Origin: Clostridium tagluense
GTDB lineage: Bacteria; Bacillota; Clostridia; Clostridiales; Clostridiaceae
Assembly (NCBI RefSeq): GCF_003865095.1
Contig: NZ_BHYK01000012.1
Coordinates: 62,001 to 126,000 of the forward strand
Reading direction: 5' to 3'
DNA length: 64,000 bases
Position numbers and translations under genes: made by a program. Below, piece after piece: positions 1-7,510 of the stretch. How positions within the stretch are numbered: position 1 is the first letter of the stretch; each line of letters starts with the position of its first letter. The notes under the pieces are model-generated. The model had not been told where the DNA came from and did not search any database. It was given only the letters and a program-made list of their open reading frames with translations.

Positions 1-1
1 T

Positions 2-355
2 GCTGAGAAAACTTCCGGTTACAAAGAAAAATTCGCAGTTTGTATCAGTGATGATTTAAACATAGCAAATGCTTTCACGGTACTTTTCGATGTTTTAAAA
101 GACGATGAGCTTAATAATAAAGAAAAAGCTATACTTGTAGAAGATTTTGATAAGGTATTGTCATTAGATCTTATGACAACTCAAGATGTAGACTCAAATG
201 TAGATGAGGAGCTTATAAATAAGCTTATAATTGAAAGAGCGCAGGCAAGGGCCAGTAAAAATTGGGCAAGAGCAGATGAGATAAGAAATGAATTTATAAC
301 TATGAATATTGAACTTCTTGATACTAAAGAAGGAACAACTTGGAAAAAAAAATAA
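2..355 (+). CDS. cysS: Cysteinyl-tRNA synthetase, C-terminal part (5' end outside window)
   Basis: The reading frame is open from the window edge to the TAA at 353-355 and encodes the last 117 residues. CysRS charges tRNA-Cys with cysteine in the cytoplasm. The fragment corresponds to the helical DALR anticodon-binding domain and the C-terminal tail. It has the family's SDDLNIANAF segment near the start of the fragment and the RAQARASKNWARADEIRNEF helix near the end, a signature of bacterial CysRS C-termini (R/K-x-x-K/R-D-W-x-x-AD-x-IR). The catalytic class I core with HIGH and KMSKS lies upstream of the window. A strong hairpin terminator follows 13 bases after the stop, so this is the last gene of its transcript. 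Confidence 0.93.
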   Translation, partial: AEKTSGYKEKFAVCISDDLNIANAFTVLFDVLKDDELNNKEKAILVEDFDKVLSLDLMTTQDVDSNVDEELINKLIIERAQARASKNWARADEIRNEFITMNIELLDTKEGTTWKKK

Positions 356-367
356 GTTCGAATTAGT

Positions 368-402
368 AAAGTACCTATGAGAAATCATAGGTACTTTATT
401 TT
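368..402 (+). terminator. Rho-independent terminator of cysS
   Basis: A perfect 13-bp stem (368-380 with 385-397) with a GAAA loop is followed by TTATTTTA. It sits just after the cysS stop codon. Confidence 0.85.
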
Positions 403-550
403 AGCTTAGGGTTAAGGCAATTTTAGTAAAGATAAAGATATATATAAGGTTGAATTAAATTAAATTACAATTTATAATAATTAAGAGATAGATTGTAAAT
501 ATAATTCAGTTACATAAGATGTATATTATAAGTTGAAAGGAGTTATTTAA

Positions 551-1204
551 TTGACAAGTAAATTAATAATTGGGGGATTATTTTGTATAATATTTGTAAT
601 GCATATGGTTTTTACTAAGAATGAATATAATAAGGGGCGCTGCTATACAAAACCATTTTTAATGCCATTACTTTCAATTTATTATATAGCAAGTGTAGCG
701 CAAGTTAATAAATTCATTGTGATGGCATTAGTATTTGGTTTTATGGGTGATATGTTTTTAATGTGGCCGGAAATGAAAAACAATTTTGTATTAGGCCTGG
801 TCGCTTTTCTTATAGGTCACCTTTGTTATGTTTTACTTTTTTTACAGGGCATTTCCTTTGTAAAAGATATACCAGTCTGGTTTTACCTTATTATCATAAT
901 ATATATTATGGTCGCTTTCGTTGTAATGAAAAAATTGACAATGTATTTAGGCAATATGAAAATACCTACTTACATATATATGGCAGTTATTTTATTGATG
1001 AGCTTTGCTAGTTTAGCACGTATTTGGGTTATAGGTATGAGTATATGGTTTTTCCTTCCGTTTATTGGGTCATTATTGTTTTTATGTTCAGATGCTATGT
1101 TAGGATTTTACACTTTTAAGGGTAAATTTAAAAATGGAAATATATATATTATGCTAACTTATGTTTTAGCTCAATCATTAATTGTTGGCGGATATTTGTA
1201 CTAG
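551..1204 (+). CDS. YhhN-family integral membrane protein (lysoplasmalogenase-like)
   Basis: A 217-residue, very hydrophobic protein with about eight predicted membrane helices. The GDMFLMWP motif followed by GLVAFLIGHLCYVLLF, and a later LLFLCSDAMLGF segment, are characteristic of the YhhN/TMEM86 family. Some members hydrolyse the vinyl-ether bond of lysoplasmalogens; clostridia make plasmalogens, so a lipid-related role is plausible but not shown. The start is a TTG preceded by GAAAGGAG (535-542) at 8 bases, which decides the start; no in-frame ATG lies close by. It is a single gene between the cysS terminator and convergent minus-strand DNA. Confidence 0.8.
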   Translation: MTSKLIIGGLFCIIFVMHMVFTKNEYNKGRCYTKPFLMPLLSIYYIASVAQVNKFIVMALVFGFMGDMFLMWPEMKNNFVLGLVAFLIGHLCYVLLFLQGISFVKDIPVWFYLIIIIYIMVAFVVMKKLTMYLGNMKIPTYIYMAVILLMSFASLARIWVIGMSIWFFLPFIGSLLFLCSDAMLGFYTFKGKFKNGNIYIMLTYVLAQSLIVGGYLY

Positions 1205-1323
1205 ATGAAATTAATAAAAATATATGCAATTTATTATTTAAGGAGCTATTCTATCTCTATCCCTTGAAAATAGAGTAACTTTGCGTACATTTCAAATACC
1301 TAAAAGTTGAGCGGTTAATCGCT

Positions 1324-1533
1324 CTAGTATCCAATTACTTCAACTACAGACTCAAGTTTTAAACCTTTGATATCTATAGTCTTTTTGTCTAGCACACATT
1401 GAACTACACCAGACCTGTCTCTTATTATTAAAAAAGTTATTTTACCCATTTTTCTTATTTTGTGTATCCAACCTTGGATTTTCACCTTTTCCCCCATATG
1501 TCGATAAAGATTTTCTGTTAATAAACGTTCCAT
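1324..1533 (-). pseudogene. Truncated aspartyl/asparaginyl-tRNA synthetase (N-terminal OB-fold only)
   Basis: A 69-residue ORF that reads as the start of a class II aspartyl- or asparaginyl-tRNA synthetase: ERLLTENLYRHMGEKVKIQGWIHKIRKMG is the N-terminal extension and first strands of the anticodon-binding OB-fold (V-x-(I/V)-x-GW(I/V)), and ITFLIIRDRSGVVQCVLD is the next beta strands. The normal protein is about 430 residues; here the frame stops with TAG at VVEVIGY, before the OB-fold is finished and before any catalytic motif. No continuation is visible in the other frames downstream. It has a good ribosome binding site (AGGAGG) and lies directly behind a T-box leader, so the expression signals survived while the enzyme was lost. 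A short hairpin (1308-1323) follows the stop. It could also be a free-standing OB-fold tRNA-binding protein, which is less likely. Confidence 0.75.
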
Positions 1534-1611
1534 AAATATGTCCTCCTTTTAAAATGTTTTTAATATTGTAGCATGGTAGATGATGATTTAATTGATATAG
1601 CTTATATCAAT

Positions 1612-1870
1612 TAAAAAATCCCTGAGCATAAACATTGCTCAGGGACCAGAAATTCCCACGGTACCATCTTTGTTAATCATAAATAATTGATTCACTTTAT
1701 CCCTTTAATGGAGGAAACCGATACACTCTAATAACTCAGAAGTGAGATTTCAAATGCACAACATCGAGATGTCTTTCAGTATAATGATTCTTATTAGGTT
1801 TACACTATCCCTAACTCACTTAAAAGATTTCATCAACTTACTATTCTCATCATAGTTTTTACAATAATTG
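1612..1870 (-). promoter_or_regulatory. T-box leader RNA with terminator/antiterminator
   Basis: Read on the minus strand, AAGATGGTACCGTGGG (1670-1655) matches the T-box antiterminator core (A-x-GGTGG-x-ACCGCGG type). It is followed by a 10-bp GC-rich terminator hairpin (1644-1620) and a T-run. Further upstream, GTGAGTTAGGGATAGTGTAAACCT resembles the conserved apical Stem I region of T-box leaders. T-boxes sense uncharged tRNA by pairing with a specifier codon; I could not place the specifier with confidence. The leader ends about 80 bases before the truncated synthetase ORF, the expected target type. Confidence 0.85.
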
Positions 1871-1917
1871 CTATAAATTTTAATAATAACATTTTTGTTT
1901 ATAATTGTAAAGTGAAA

Positions 1918-2061
1918 TTATTCTATTTTACTGCCCTTTGAAGCAGCTTGGATTTTTTCGTCACTACCAAGTGATTTTGGTAATCTAGCATCATCATTTT
2001 TCTTAATCATAATTTGCTCTTGAGTAGTATAATTATAGTTTTTTGAATCTTTTCTTGCCAT
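1918..2061 (-). CDS. Small hydrophilic protein, 47 residues, unknown function
   Basis: ATG at 2061 is preceded by AGAAAGGTGG at a good spacing and the frame runs 47 codons to TAA. The product starts MARKDSKNYNYTTQEQIM and ends KAASKGSKIE-like (AASKGSKIE); it is charged, without Cys or membrane segment, and has no motif I recognise. Small basic or amphipathic proteins like this are frequent in clostridial genomes and some are spore core proteins, but nothing here proves that. It is divergent from the MATE gene, with which it shares the 236-bp promoter region. Confidence 0.6.
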   Translation of the reverse strand: MARKDSKNYNYTTQEQIMIKKNDDARLPKSLGSDEKIQAASKGSKIE

Positions 2062-2124
2062 AGGTATTACCACCTTTCTAAATTTTAATAAGATATTATC
2101 AATACTATTTAGATTAGTTTCTCC

Positions 2125-2274
2125 AATATTTAGAGTATAATGCGTCTAAGTTATTACTAAAAACTTTACCTTTTAGTATTTTTTTATTTGATTAACTGTA
2201 GAATTACAAATGTTTTCCATAATAATAGAAATTAGGGTGCTAATGTGATAAAATATTTAGAGTGTCTAAATATT
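2125..2274. promoter_or_regulatory. Candidate operator between small gene and MATE gene
   Basis: A perfect 10-bp inverted repeat with a 3-base centre, AATATTTAGA-GTG-TCTAAATATT, lies at 2252-2274, directly upstream of the MATE ribosome binding site. The half site AATATTTAGAG recurs at 2125-2135, 127 bases upstream. The arrangement suits a dimeric repressor (MarR or TetR type) controlling the divergent pair; no such regulator gene is adjacent. Confidence 0.5.
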
Positions 2275-2296
2275 CCAAAATAGGAAGTGACAAAAA

Positions 2297-3694
2297 ATGC
2301 TAAATGCTTTAGTGGTAAAAATCAAAATTATGATTTTTAAAATGAAAAACCCTAGATCAAAAGAGGTTTTTAATATCGCTTGGCCTGTTTTAACAGAATT
2401 ATTACTGGGGACCTTATTTGGTATGATTGATATGATTATGCTAGGAAGAATTAAAGACACAGCTGTAGCGGCTGCATCTGTAGCAGCAGTGGGAATTACT
2501 AATCAGCCATTATTTATTGGCTTATCTTTAATTCAAGCCTTAAATATAGGTGGAACGGCAATTGTAGCCAGGTACGTAGGTTCAAAAAGACTAGATAAAG
2601 TTGAAAATACTATTAAACATATTATTTTGTTAAGTCAAGTATTTTTTGCCTTACCCTTAAGTATAATTGGATTAGTATTTACTAAGGAAATAATGGCTTT
2701 TATAGGGGCTCAATCTGATACCCTATTAGTAGGAGTAAATTATTTTAGGGCCATTATGGTTGGATTTATATTTCAATCCTTTAATTTTTCCTTATCAGCG
2801 GTATTAAGAGGTGCTGGTGATACTAAGACTCCAATGAAAATAAATTTAAAAGCTAACTTTATTAATGTTTTTGGAAATGCAGTTTTAATTTATGGATTAA
2901 TAGGTTTTCCAGCTTTAGGTGTAACGGGAGCAGGCATATCTACAGCAGTTTCCAATATGATTGCAACTGTTTTATTATGTACAAAATTATTGTCTGGAAA
3001 GTGTATTATTAAATTCAATATTAAAAGTCATTTTAAATTTGATAAGAATATAATGTATAACCTAATTAAGATTGGGATACCAGCGTCTCTAGAACAAATG
3101 GCAATGCGAGTTGGTATTATGATATTTATTAAAGTGGTTGCAGGACTCGGTACCCTTACTTTCGCAGCTCATCAAATTTGTTTAAGTATACTGGGGCTAT
3201 CATTTACACCAGGGCAAGCATTTGGAATCTCGGCAGCTTCTCTAATTGGACGAAGCTTAGGAGAAGGTAAACCGGGCAAAGCTGATGAGTATGGAAAGGA
3301 AGCTAGGAGAATAGGATCAATAATATCTTCTATAATGGCAATAATACTATTTGTTTTTGGTCCACAATTAGTAGGATTATACACTAAAGATCCAGAAATT
3401 ATAAAAATGTCATCTACTGCTTTAAAAATAATTGCATTTGTACAACCATTTCAATCCTCTCAATTAATTTTAGCAGGAGCATTGAGGGGGGCAGGGGATA
3501 CAATATGGCCATTAGTTTCTACGTTTATTGGTGTAATTGGCATTAGAACAATCCTTGCATATATTTTTGTGAGTAAATTAGGGCTTGGTCTTTCAGGAGC
3601 TTGGATAGCAGTATTTGTTGACCAATTTATAAGATGGATATTAATATATTCAAGATATAGAACTGGAAAATGGAAACACATAAAATTGAGATAA
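2297..3694 (+). CDS. MATE family multidrug/cation efflux transporter
   Basis: A 465-residue membrane protein with the twelve-helix layout of MATE antiporters, which export cationic drugs or dyes in exchange for Na+ or H+. The two homologous halves are visible: the first begins IAWPVLTELLLGTLFGMIDMIMLGR and the second IGIPASLEQMAMRVGIMIF. The repeated AVLRGAGDTKTPM (about 180) and AGALRGAGDTIWPL (about 395) motifs are typical of the NorM/DinF branch. The start chosen at 2297 has AGGAAGTGA upstream; a second in-frame ATG at 2341 has no ribosome binding site. It is monocistronic and preceded by a palindromic operator candidate. A second, different MATE protein lies at 34.8-36.2 kb. The substrate cannot be read from sequence. 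Confidence 0.9.
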   Translation: MLNALVVKIKIMIFKMKNPRSKEVFNIAWPVLTELLLGTLFGMIDMIMLGRIKDTAVAAASVAAVGITNQPLFIGLSLIQALNIGGTAIVARYVGSKRLDKVENTIKHIILLSQVFFALPLSIIGLVFTKEIMAFIGAQSDTLLVGVNYFRAIMVGFIFQSFNFSLSAVLRGAGDTKTPMKINLKANFINVFGNAVLIYGLIGFPALGVTGAGISTAVSNMIATVLLCTKLLSGKCIIKFNIKSHFKFDKNIMYNLIKIGIPASLEQMAMRVGIMIFIKVVAGLGTLTFAAHQICLSILGLSFTPGQAFGISAASLIGRSLGEGKPGKADEYGKEARRIGSIISSIMAIILFVFGPQLVGLYTKDPEIIKMSSTALKIIAFVQPFQSSQLILAGALRGAGDTIWPLVSTFIGVIGIRTILAYIFVSKLGLGLSGAWIAVFVDQFIRWILIYSRYRTGKWKHIKLR

Positions 3695-3860
3695 ATAAGA
3701 TGGGTGGTTAAAGGTGTTTTATTAAAAGCTTTCTTTAATGGTTCCTTACTTTACTTTTTATAATGCACTATAGGATAATTTAGTTTATAATATTATGTGT
3801 AGTTGAAAGTAGGGAGATCAATATTGTTAAATAAAATAATTTAGATTTGAGGTGAAGAAT

Positions 3861-4355
3861 ATGGATAAAGTAACTTTAAAGGCTTCACTAGTAATTGGAA
3901 TTATTGGTGTGATTTTAATATCCGTTATATATTTTAGACCGGTGAGCATAGAAAGAAACTATAGTGCATATATATATGCTGAGAATAGTGAATTTCAAAA
4001 GCCAACAGAAATTAAACTTGTTGGAGAATTAAAAAAGAAGTTATCTTTAAATTATGTATTTACTGGAAGCATAGAAGTGGATGGTATTAAACAACAAGTT
4101 ATTTTAAAGAGAATATGTGCGAAGAACAATATTTTTAAAAGTAGGGGGTATAGTGCTTTTATAGAGACTAAAAACAGTAAAACAGGAAAATATGAAGTCA
4201 TTGGAACATTTGATACATCAAAGGACTTTAATGAGATAATTATAAGACATGGTAAAGTAGACAGTAAATATAATGGTAAATTTAATATTTGCGGTCCAAG
4301 TAGTACTAGAGAAGAGGCAAAAACTATTGTAGCGAACATGGGAAAAGATAAGTAA
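3861..4355 (+). CDS. Membrane-anchored hypothetical protein, 164 residues
   Basis: One N-terminal hydrophobic segment (about residues 6-25, ASLVIGIIGVILISVIYF) is followed by a soluble, beta-rich and basic domain with no recognised motif. It probably faces the outside of the cell, anchored by the uncleaved signal. ATG at 3861 is chosen because GAGGTG lies 7 bases upstream; a GTG four codons earlier falls inside that ribosome binding site. A weak hairpin (4354-4375) follows the stop, and manA begins about 90 bases later, so co-transcription is possible but not evident. Confidence 0.65.
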   Translation: MDKVTLKASLVIGIIGVILISVIYFRPVSIERNYSAYIYAENSEFQKPTEIKLVGELKKKLSLNYVFTGSIEVDGIKQQVILKRICAKNNIFKSRGYSAFIETKNSKTGKYEVIGTFDTSKDFNEIIIRHGKVDSKYNGKFNICGPSSTREEAKTIVANMGKDK

Positions 4356-4449
4356 ACTGTATTATTACAGTTTTGAAAATATGAAAGAAACCCTGTATTT
4401 TAAAGAGCTTAGTTTATAATTTAGATTATTAAGGCTTTGGAGGAATGTA

Positions 4450-5280
4450 ATGGCTAAAGGATTAACCTTGAAATTAAAGCCATACTTAAGCAAAAAAATA
4501 TGGGGATGGGAGAAATGGGTACTTTCATGCCATGAAGAGGGGAACTCTATAATAGAAGAAGGAATTTACGAAGGCCGAAAATTATCTTCGGTTTTAGGGT
4601 GTGGTAGTAATTTTCCTATATTAAATAAAATTATAAAAGCAGAAGCTACACTATCAGTGCAAGTACATCCAAATGATGGCTATGCTAAAAGGGTTGAAAA
4701 TGCAAATGGGAAAACAGAATGTTGGTATATATTAGAAGCAAAGGAAGGTGCGACTTTAGTATCAGGAATAAAAAGGGGCTTAGACAAAGAAAAGCTAAGA
4801 GAAATTATAAGAGAAGGCAAATTAGAGGACTATTTAGAACGAATTAATATCAAAAGAGGGGATTTCATCTATATCCCAGCAGGAACAGTACATGCCATAG
4901 AAGCTGGGGTTAAGCTTATTGAAGTGCAGCAAAACAGTAATATTACTTATAGACTTCATGACTGGGGACGCGGAAGGGAACTGCATATAGAAAAGTCATT
5001 AGATGTTATAGATTATGGAGATGAAAATAAAGCTGGGAAGATTAGTAAATTTGACAAATTAGAGACACCTTATTTTAAAGTGGAAAAGATAATTGTCCAT
5101 AATAATTATATGGATGTGGTAAATGAAAGTTTTCATAGTTACATTGTAACAAGTGGCGAAGGAGTAATAAAAGCTAATAATGTGCAAATGAAATTAAAAG
5201 AAGAAGAGACAATTTATATATCCAAAGGAACGGAGTATATACTAAAGGGAAATATAGAATTAATAAAATCCAGTTTGTAG
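4450..5280 (+). CDS. manA: Mannose-6-phosphate isomerase, class I short form
   Basis: Interconverts mannose 6-phosphate and fructose 6-phosphate in the cytoplasm, linking mannose use to glycolysis and providing mannose 6-phosphate for glycan precursors. The cupin zinc site is seen as Q71-V-H73-P-N-D, E90 (KTECWYI) and H148 (IPAGTVHAI). The substrate-side segment NITYRLHDWGR is also present. Length (276) fits the short Firmicute type, which lacks the extra domains of the fungal and enterobacterial enzymes. The ribosome binding site GGAGG lies 8 bases before ATG. No sugar transporter is adjacent, so the metabolic context is not revealed locally. Confidence 0.93.
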   Translation: MAKGLTLKLKPYLSKKIWGWEKWVLSCHEEGNSIIEEGIYEGRKLSSVLGCGSNFPILNKIIKAEATLSVQVHPNDGYAKRVENANGKTECWYILEAKEGATLVSGIKRGLDKEKLREIIREGKLEDYLERINIKRGDFIYIPAGTVHAIEAGVKLIEVQQNSNITYRLHDWGRGRELHIEKSLDVIDYGDENKAGKISKFDKLETPYFKVEKIIVHNNYMDVVNESFHSYIVTSGEGVIKANNVQMKLKEEETIYISKGTEYILKGNIELIKSSL

Positions 5281-5340
5281 GATTGTGGCCAAGCAGGATT
5301 TTTAATTATATATCTAAAAAATAAGAAGGTGGTTTATAAG

Positions 5341-6057
5341 ATGAAAAGAATGAAATTTTTAAAACGAGTAATGGCATTATTTACATTGGTTTTTGTGGTT
5401 TTTTTAGGAGGTTGTACTAATAAAGAGCAAGCTAAGGTTGATAGTACTCCCCCGGTAGTGGAAAAGGTAGAACCTGCAAAGGAAGTTAAAACAGCAATTA
5501 AAACAGAAAAAACAGCAAAGGACAAAAACCCCTTGGTTACTATAGAAATGGAAAATGGCTCAATTATAAAGGTAGAATTATACCCAGATATTGCACCTAA
5601 TACTGTTAGAAACTTTGTTTCACTAGTTCAGAAGGGGTATTATAATGGATTGATTTTTCATAGAGTAATACCAGGTTTTATGATACAAGGTGGCGACCCA
5701 AATGGAACAGGTAGTGGTGGACCAGGGTATTCAATAGCTGGGGAGTTTAGTAGTAATGGCTTTGAGAATGCTTTAAAGCATGAAAGAGGAGTAATTTCTA
5801 TGGCTAGAGGAGAAGACAATAACTCAGCTGGGTCACAATTTTTTATAGTGGTTAAGGACAGTAGTTTTTTAGATACTAAATATGCTACTTTTGGTAAGGT
5901 TACAGAAGGTATGGAAACGGCAGATAAAATAGTTGCTGTAGAAACTGAGAAAAAAGACCAAACTAAAAAAGATAAACCTATAAAAGATCAAAAAATGAAA
6001 AAAGTTACTGTGGACACCTTTGGAGTAAAGTATGGTGAAGTAGAAAAGGCAAAATAA
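5341..6057 (+). CDS. Lipoprotein cyclophilin-type peptidyl-prolyl cis-trans isomerase
   Basis: A lipoprotein signal peptide with lipobox (L-G-G-C, Cys about residue 25) is followed by a charged linker and a cyclophilin domain (about residues 65-215). Family motifs are clear: NTVRNFVSLVQKGYYNGLIFHRVIPGFMIQGGDP, where the catalytic Arg and the FHR-x-IPGFMIQ-GDP core are intact, then GVISMARGEDNNSAGSQFFI and the substrate-pocket Phe. It should act outside the membrane on folding of secreted proteins. ATG at 5341 is chosen because AGAAGGTGG precedes it; an upstream GTG overlaps that site. The C-terminus is Lys-rich. A strong terminator follows directly. Confidence 0.92.
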   Translation: MKRMKFLKRVMALFTLVFVVFLGGCTNKEQAKVDSTPPVVEKVEPAKEVKTAIKTEKTAKDKNPLVTIEMENGSIIKVELYPDIAPNTVRNFVSLVQKGYYNGLIFHRVIPGFMIQGGDPNGTGSGGPGYSIAGEFSSNGFENALKHERGVISMARGEDNNSAGSQFFIVVKDSSFLDTKYATFGKVTEGMETADKIVAVETEKKDQTKKDKPIKDQKMKKVTVDTFGVKYGEVEKAK

Positions 6058-6060
6058 AGT

Positions 6061-6114
6061 ATAAGAGACGCCATTAGTAAAGTAACATTACTAGTGGCGT
6101 CTCTTATGTTTTTA
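6061..6114 (+). terminator. Strong terminator after the cyclophilin gene
   Basis: A 20-bp stem with one G-U pair (6061-6080 with 6088-6107) is followed by GTTTTTAAG. Confidence 0.88.
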
Positions 6115-6204
6115 AGATAAGAGTTTTTGTGTATTGCAATTAAATTTATATGTTTTTTTGATTTCAACTTACAATTAATACGAGGACTTTCACTATTTTT
6201 TATT

Positions 6205-6624
6205 TTATGGCATACATTTATTAGTTTGATCAGCAAAAACTGTAACAAATTTAATAGAGTAGATATCACACATTATTAAATTATTTGTACCAGTTTCCTT
6301 AAGGACAATAAAACTAATTCCAACTTCTTGTAAAGTTCCGCCTCTATCTTGAAATGTATTTGTTCCAAGTAAAAAAGAAACCCTGATATACTTACCAATT
6401 TGACCTTGCAACCAACCTTGATTATAGAGTGGATTATTTACTATGGGGGGAACGGGTGGAAGTTGAAAGTCCTGGTTAGTATGAGGGGTTTGGGGTATAG
6501 GGTTCTGCCTTGTATCATCAGGCGTATCAAAATCTGGTAAAGGCATCATTGGAGGTTCAAAAAACATAGGGCCATTATTCCAGGTTGGAGTTCCATTAAA
6601 ATTATTAGGTGGTACTATAAACAT
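6205..6624 (-). CDS. GerQ-like spore coat protein
   Basis: 139 residues: a Pro/Asn-rich, low-complexity N-terminus (to about 65) followed by a compact beta-rich domain, GQIGKYIRVSFLLGTNTFQDRGGTLQEVGISFIVLKETGTNNLIMCDIYSIKFVTVF. This has the shape of the GerQ/YwdL C-terminal domain (glycine-rich first strand, a KGxxxxxG-type centre, then I-CDIYSIKFV). In Bacillus, GerQ is a coat protein needed to hold the lytic enzyme CwlJ in spores and is cross-linked by transglutaminase. The strongest support is position: it lies 66 bases downstream of cwlJ on the same strand with AAGGAGG before its ATG. Sequence similarity alone would be modest evidence. Confidence 0.68.
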   Translation of the reverse strand: MFIVPPNNFNGTPTWNNGPMFFEPPMMPLPDFDTPDDTRQNPIPQTPHTNQDFQLPPVPPIVNNPLYNQGWLQGQIGKYIRVSFLLGTNTFQDRGGTLQEVGISFIVLKETGTNNLIMCDIYSIKFVTVFADQTNKCMP

Positions 6625-6690
6625 AAAATATCCTCCTTAAAAAATTATATTTAATTATAATATAAAGGTATTATTAGTAATGATTTCTAA

Positions 6691-7137
6691 TTAAGTTGTA
6701 AAATACTTTGCTGTGGGATTATAAAAGCAATGTTGAGCTACACTAACTTGATAGGTGCCACTACCATTAAAAGGGAATTCATATGGGCAACCTGGTGCAA
6801 AGGGATTAAAGTACCACAAGGAAGAACCAGTGGTATATAATCTATTACCAGATAGAGCCCAATCAGCAATATCATAATGAATTTGTTCTGGTGGACTTGA
6901 CCATATGGTCTGTGGGTTAGACATGCCACCAAGTACAGAAGCTACACAATCAAATTGTCCTGGCTGGAATATAATCTTTCTTAAATCACCTTGACCTAGC
7001 CTAAGATATTCACCATCTGATACATTAACTCTGTTCATAACTACAGAGGCCACGGCTTTCATCCCGTTTTCTCCTTCCCCACCAGCTTCACACTTTATAA
7101 TTCTAGCCAATAATTCTCTAGCACTGTAAGCCATCAT
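6691..7137 (-). CDS. cwlJ: Spore cortex-lytic enzyme CwlJ (SleB/CwlJ hydrolase)
   Basis: 148 residues, the length of CwlJ, with no signal peptide and no separate peptidoglycan-binding domain, which separates it from SleB. The Hydrolase_2 motif begins LLARIIKCEAGGEGENGMKAVASVVMNRV, containing the catalytic Glu of ARI(I/V)-x-(A/C)EA, and the rest (GQFDCV, HYDIADWALSG, SLWYFNP) matches the family. CwlJ degrades cortex peptidoglycan containing muramic lactam during germination. GAGGAG precedes two consecutive ATG codons (7137 and 7134). The gerQ-like gene follows in the same transcript, as in Bacillus where the two are also paired. Confidence 0.92.
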   Translation of the reverse strand: MMAYSARELLARIIKCEAGGEGENGMKAVASVVMNRVNVSDGEYLRLGQGDLRKIIFQPGQFDCVASVLGGMSNPQTIWSSPPEQIHYDIADWALSGNRLYTTGSSLWYFNPFAPGCPYEFPFNGSGTYQVSVAQHCFYNPTAKYFTT

Positions 7138-7510
7138 TAGTCATCTCCTCGATTTACTTTACAGTAGTATTATATTCATGATTTTAAAAATGGTACTTGA
7201 AAATTAAAATAAATTGCTACATTAAAGAGAGTGATTTATCATAGGCATCTAGTAAATCAAATGAAAGTTTGATATAATTAATTTGCATTTGCGTTCTCAT
7301 TTAGTGAGATATTATTATTTGTGATAAACCAATAATAGCAAATGCGTTTTTTATTTGTACAAACTTGCACATAATAAAACATATATATTTATATATATAT
7401 TGATGTTGGACAAGATATATGACTATAAAGAAAATACCCCTCTAAAATTTGGTGGTTATACGTATATATTAAATAGACAAGTTAGGAAACATTTATATAA
7501 GAGGTGAATT
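7138..7510. other. Divergent intergenic region between cwlJ and kinase gene
   Basis: Holds the promoters for cwlJ (minus) and the kinase (plus), and a compact three-armed RNA-like structure at 7285-7352, listed separately. No ORF with a ribosome binding site was found in it. Confidence 0.6.
7285..7352 (+). ncRNA. Candidate structured RNA: three-way junction with poly-U end
   Basis: An 8-bp closing stem GCATTTGC (7285-7292) / GCAAATGC (7338-7345) encloses two hairpins: TCTCA/TGAGA (7295-7309) and TATTATT/AATAATA (7310-7337). A GTTTTTTA tract follows on the plus strand only. It could be the 3' end of a short transcript or an attenuator upstream of the kinase gene. It matches no riboswitch family I know. 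Confidence 0.4.

Noticed and set aside
763-1011. An 82-codon open frame inside the YhhN-like gene
   Set aside because: It overlaps a well-supported membrane protein gene in another frame and has no ribosome binding site or protein-like pattern.
1680-1870. Attempt to read the T-box specifier codon
   Set aside because: Several candidate triplets near the conserved GAA segment (minus strand) fit; none could be placed with certainty, so no amino acid is claimed.
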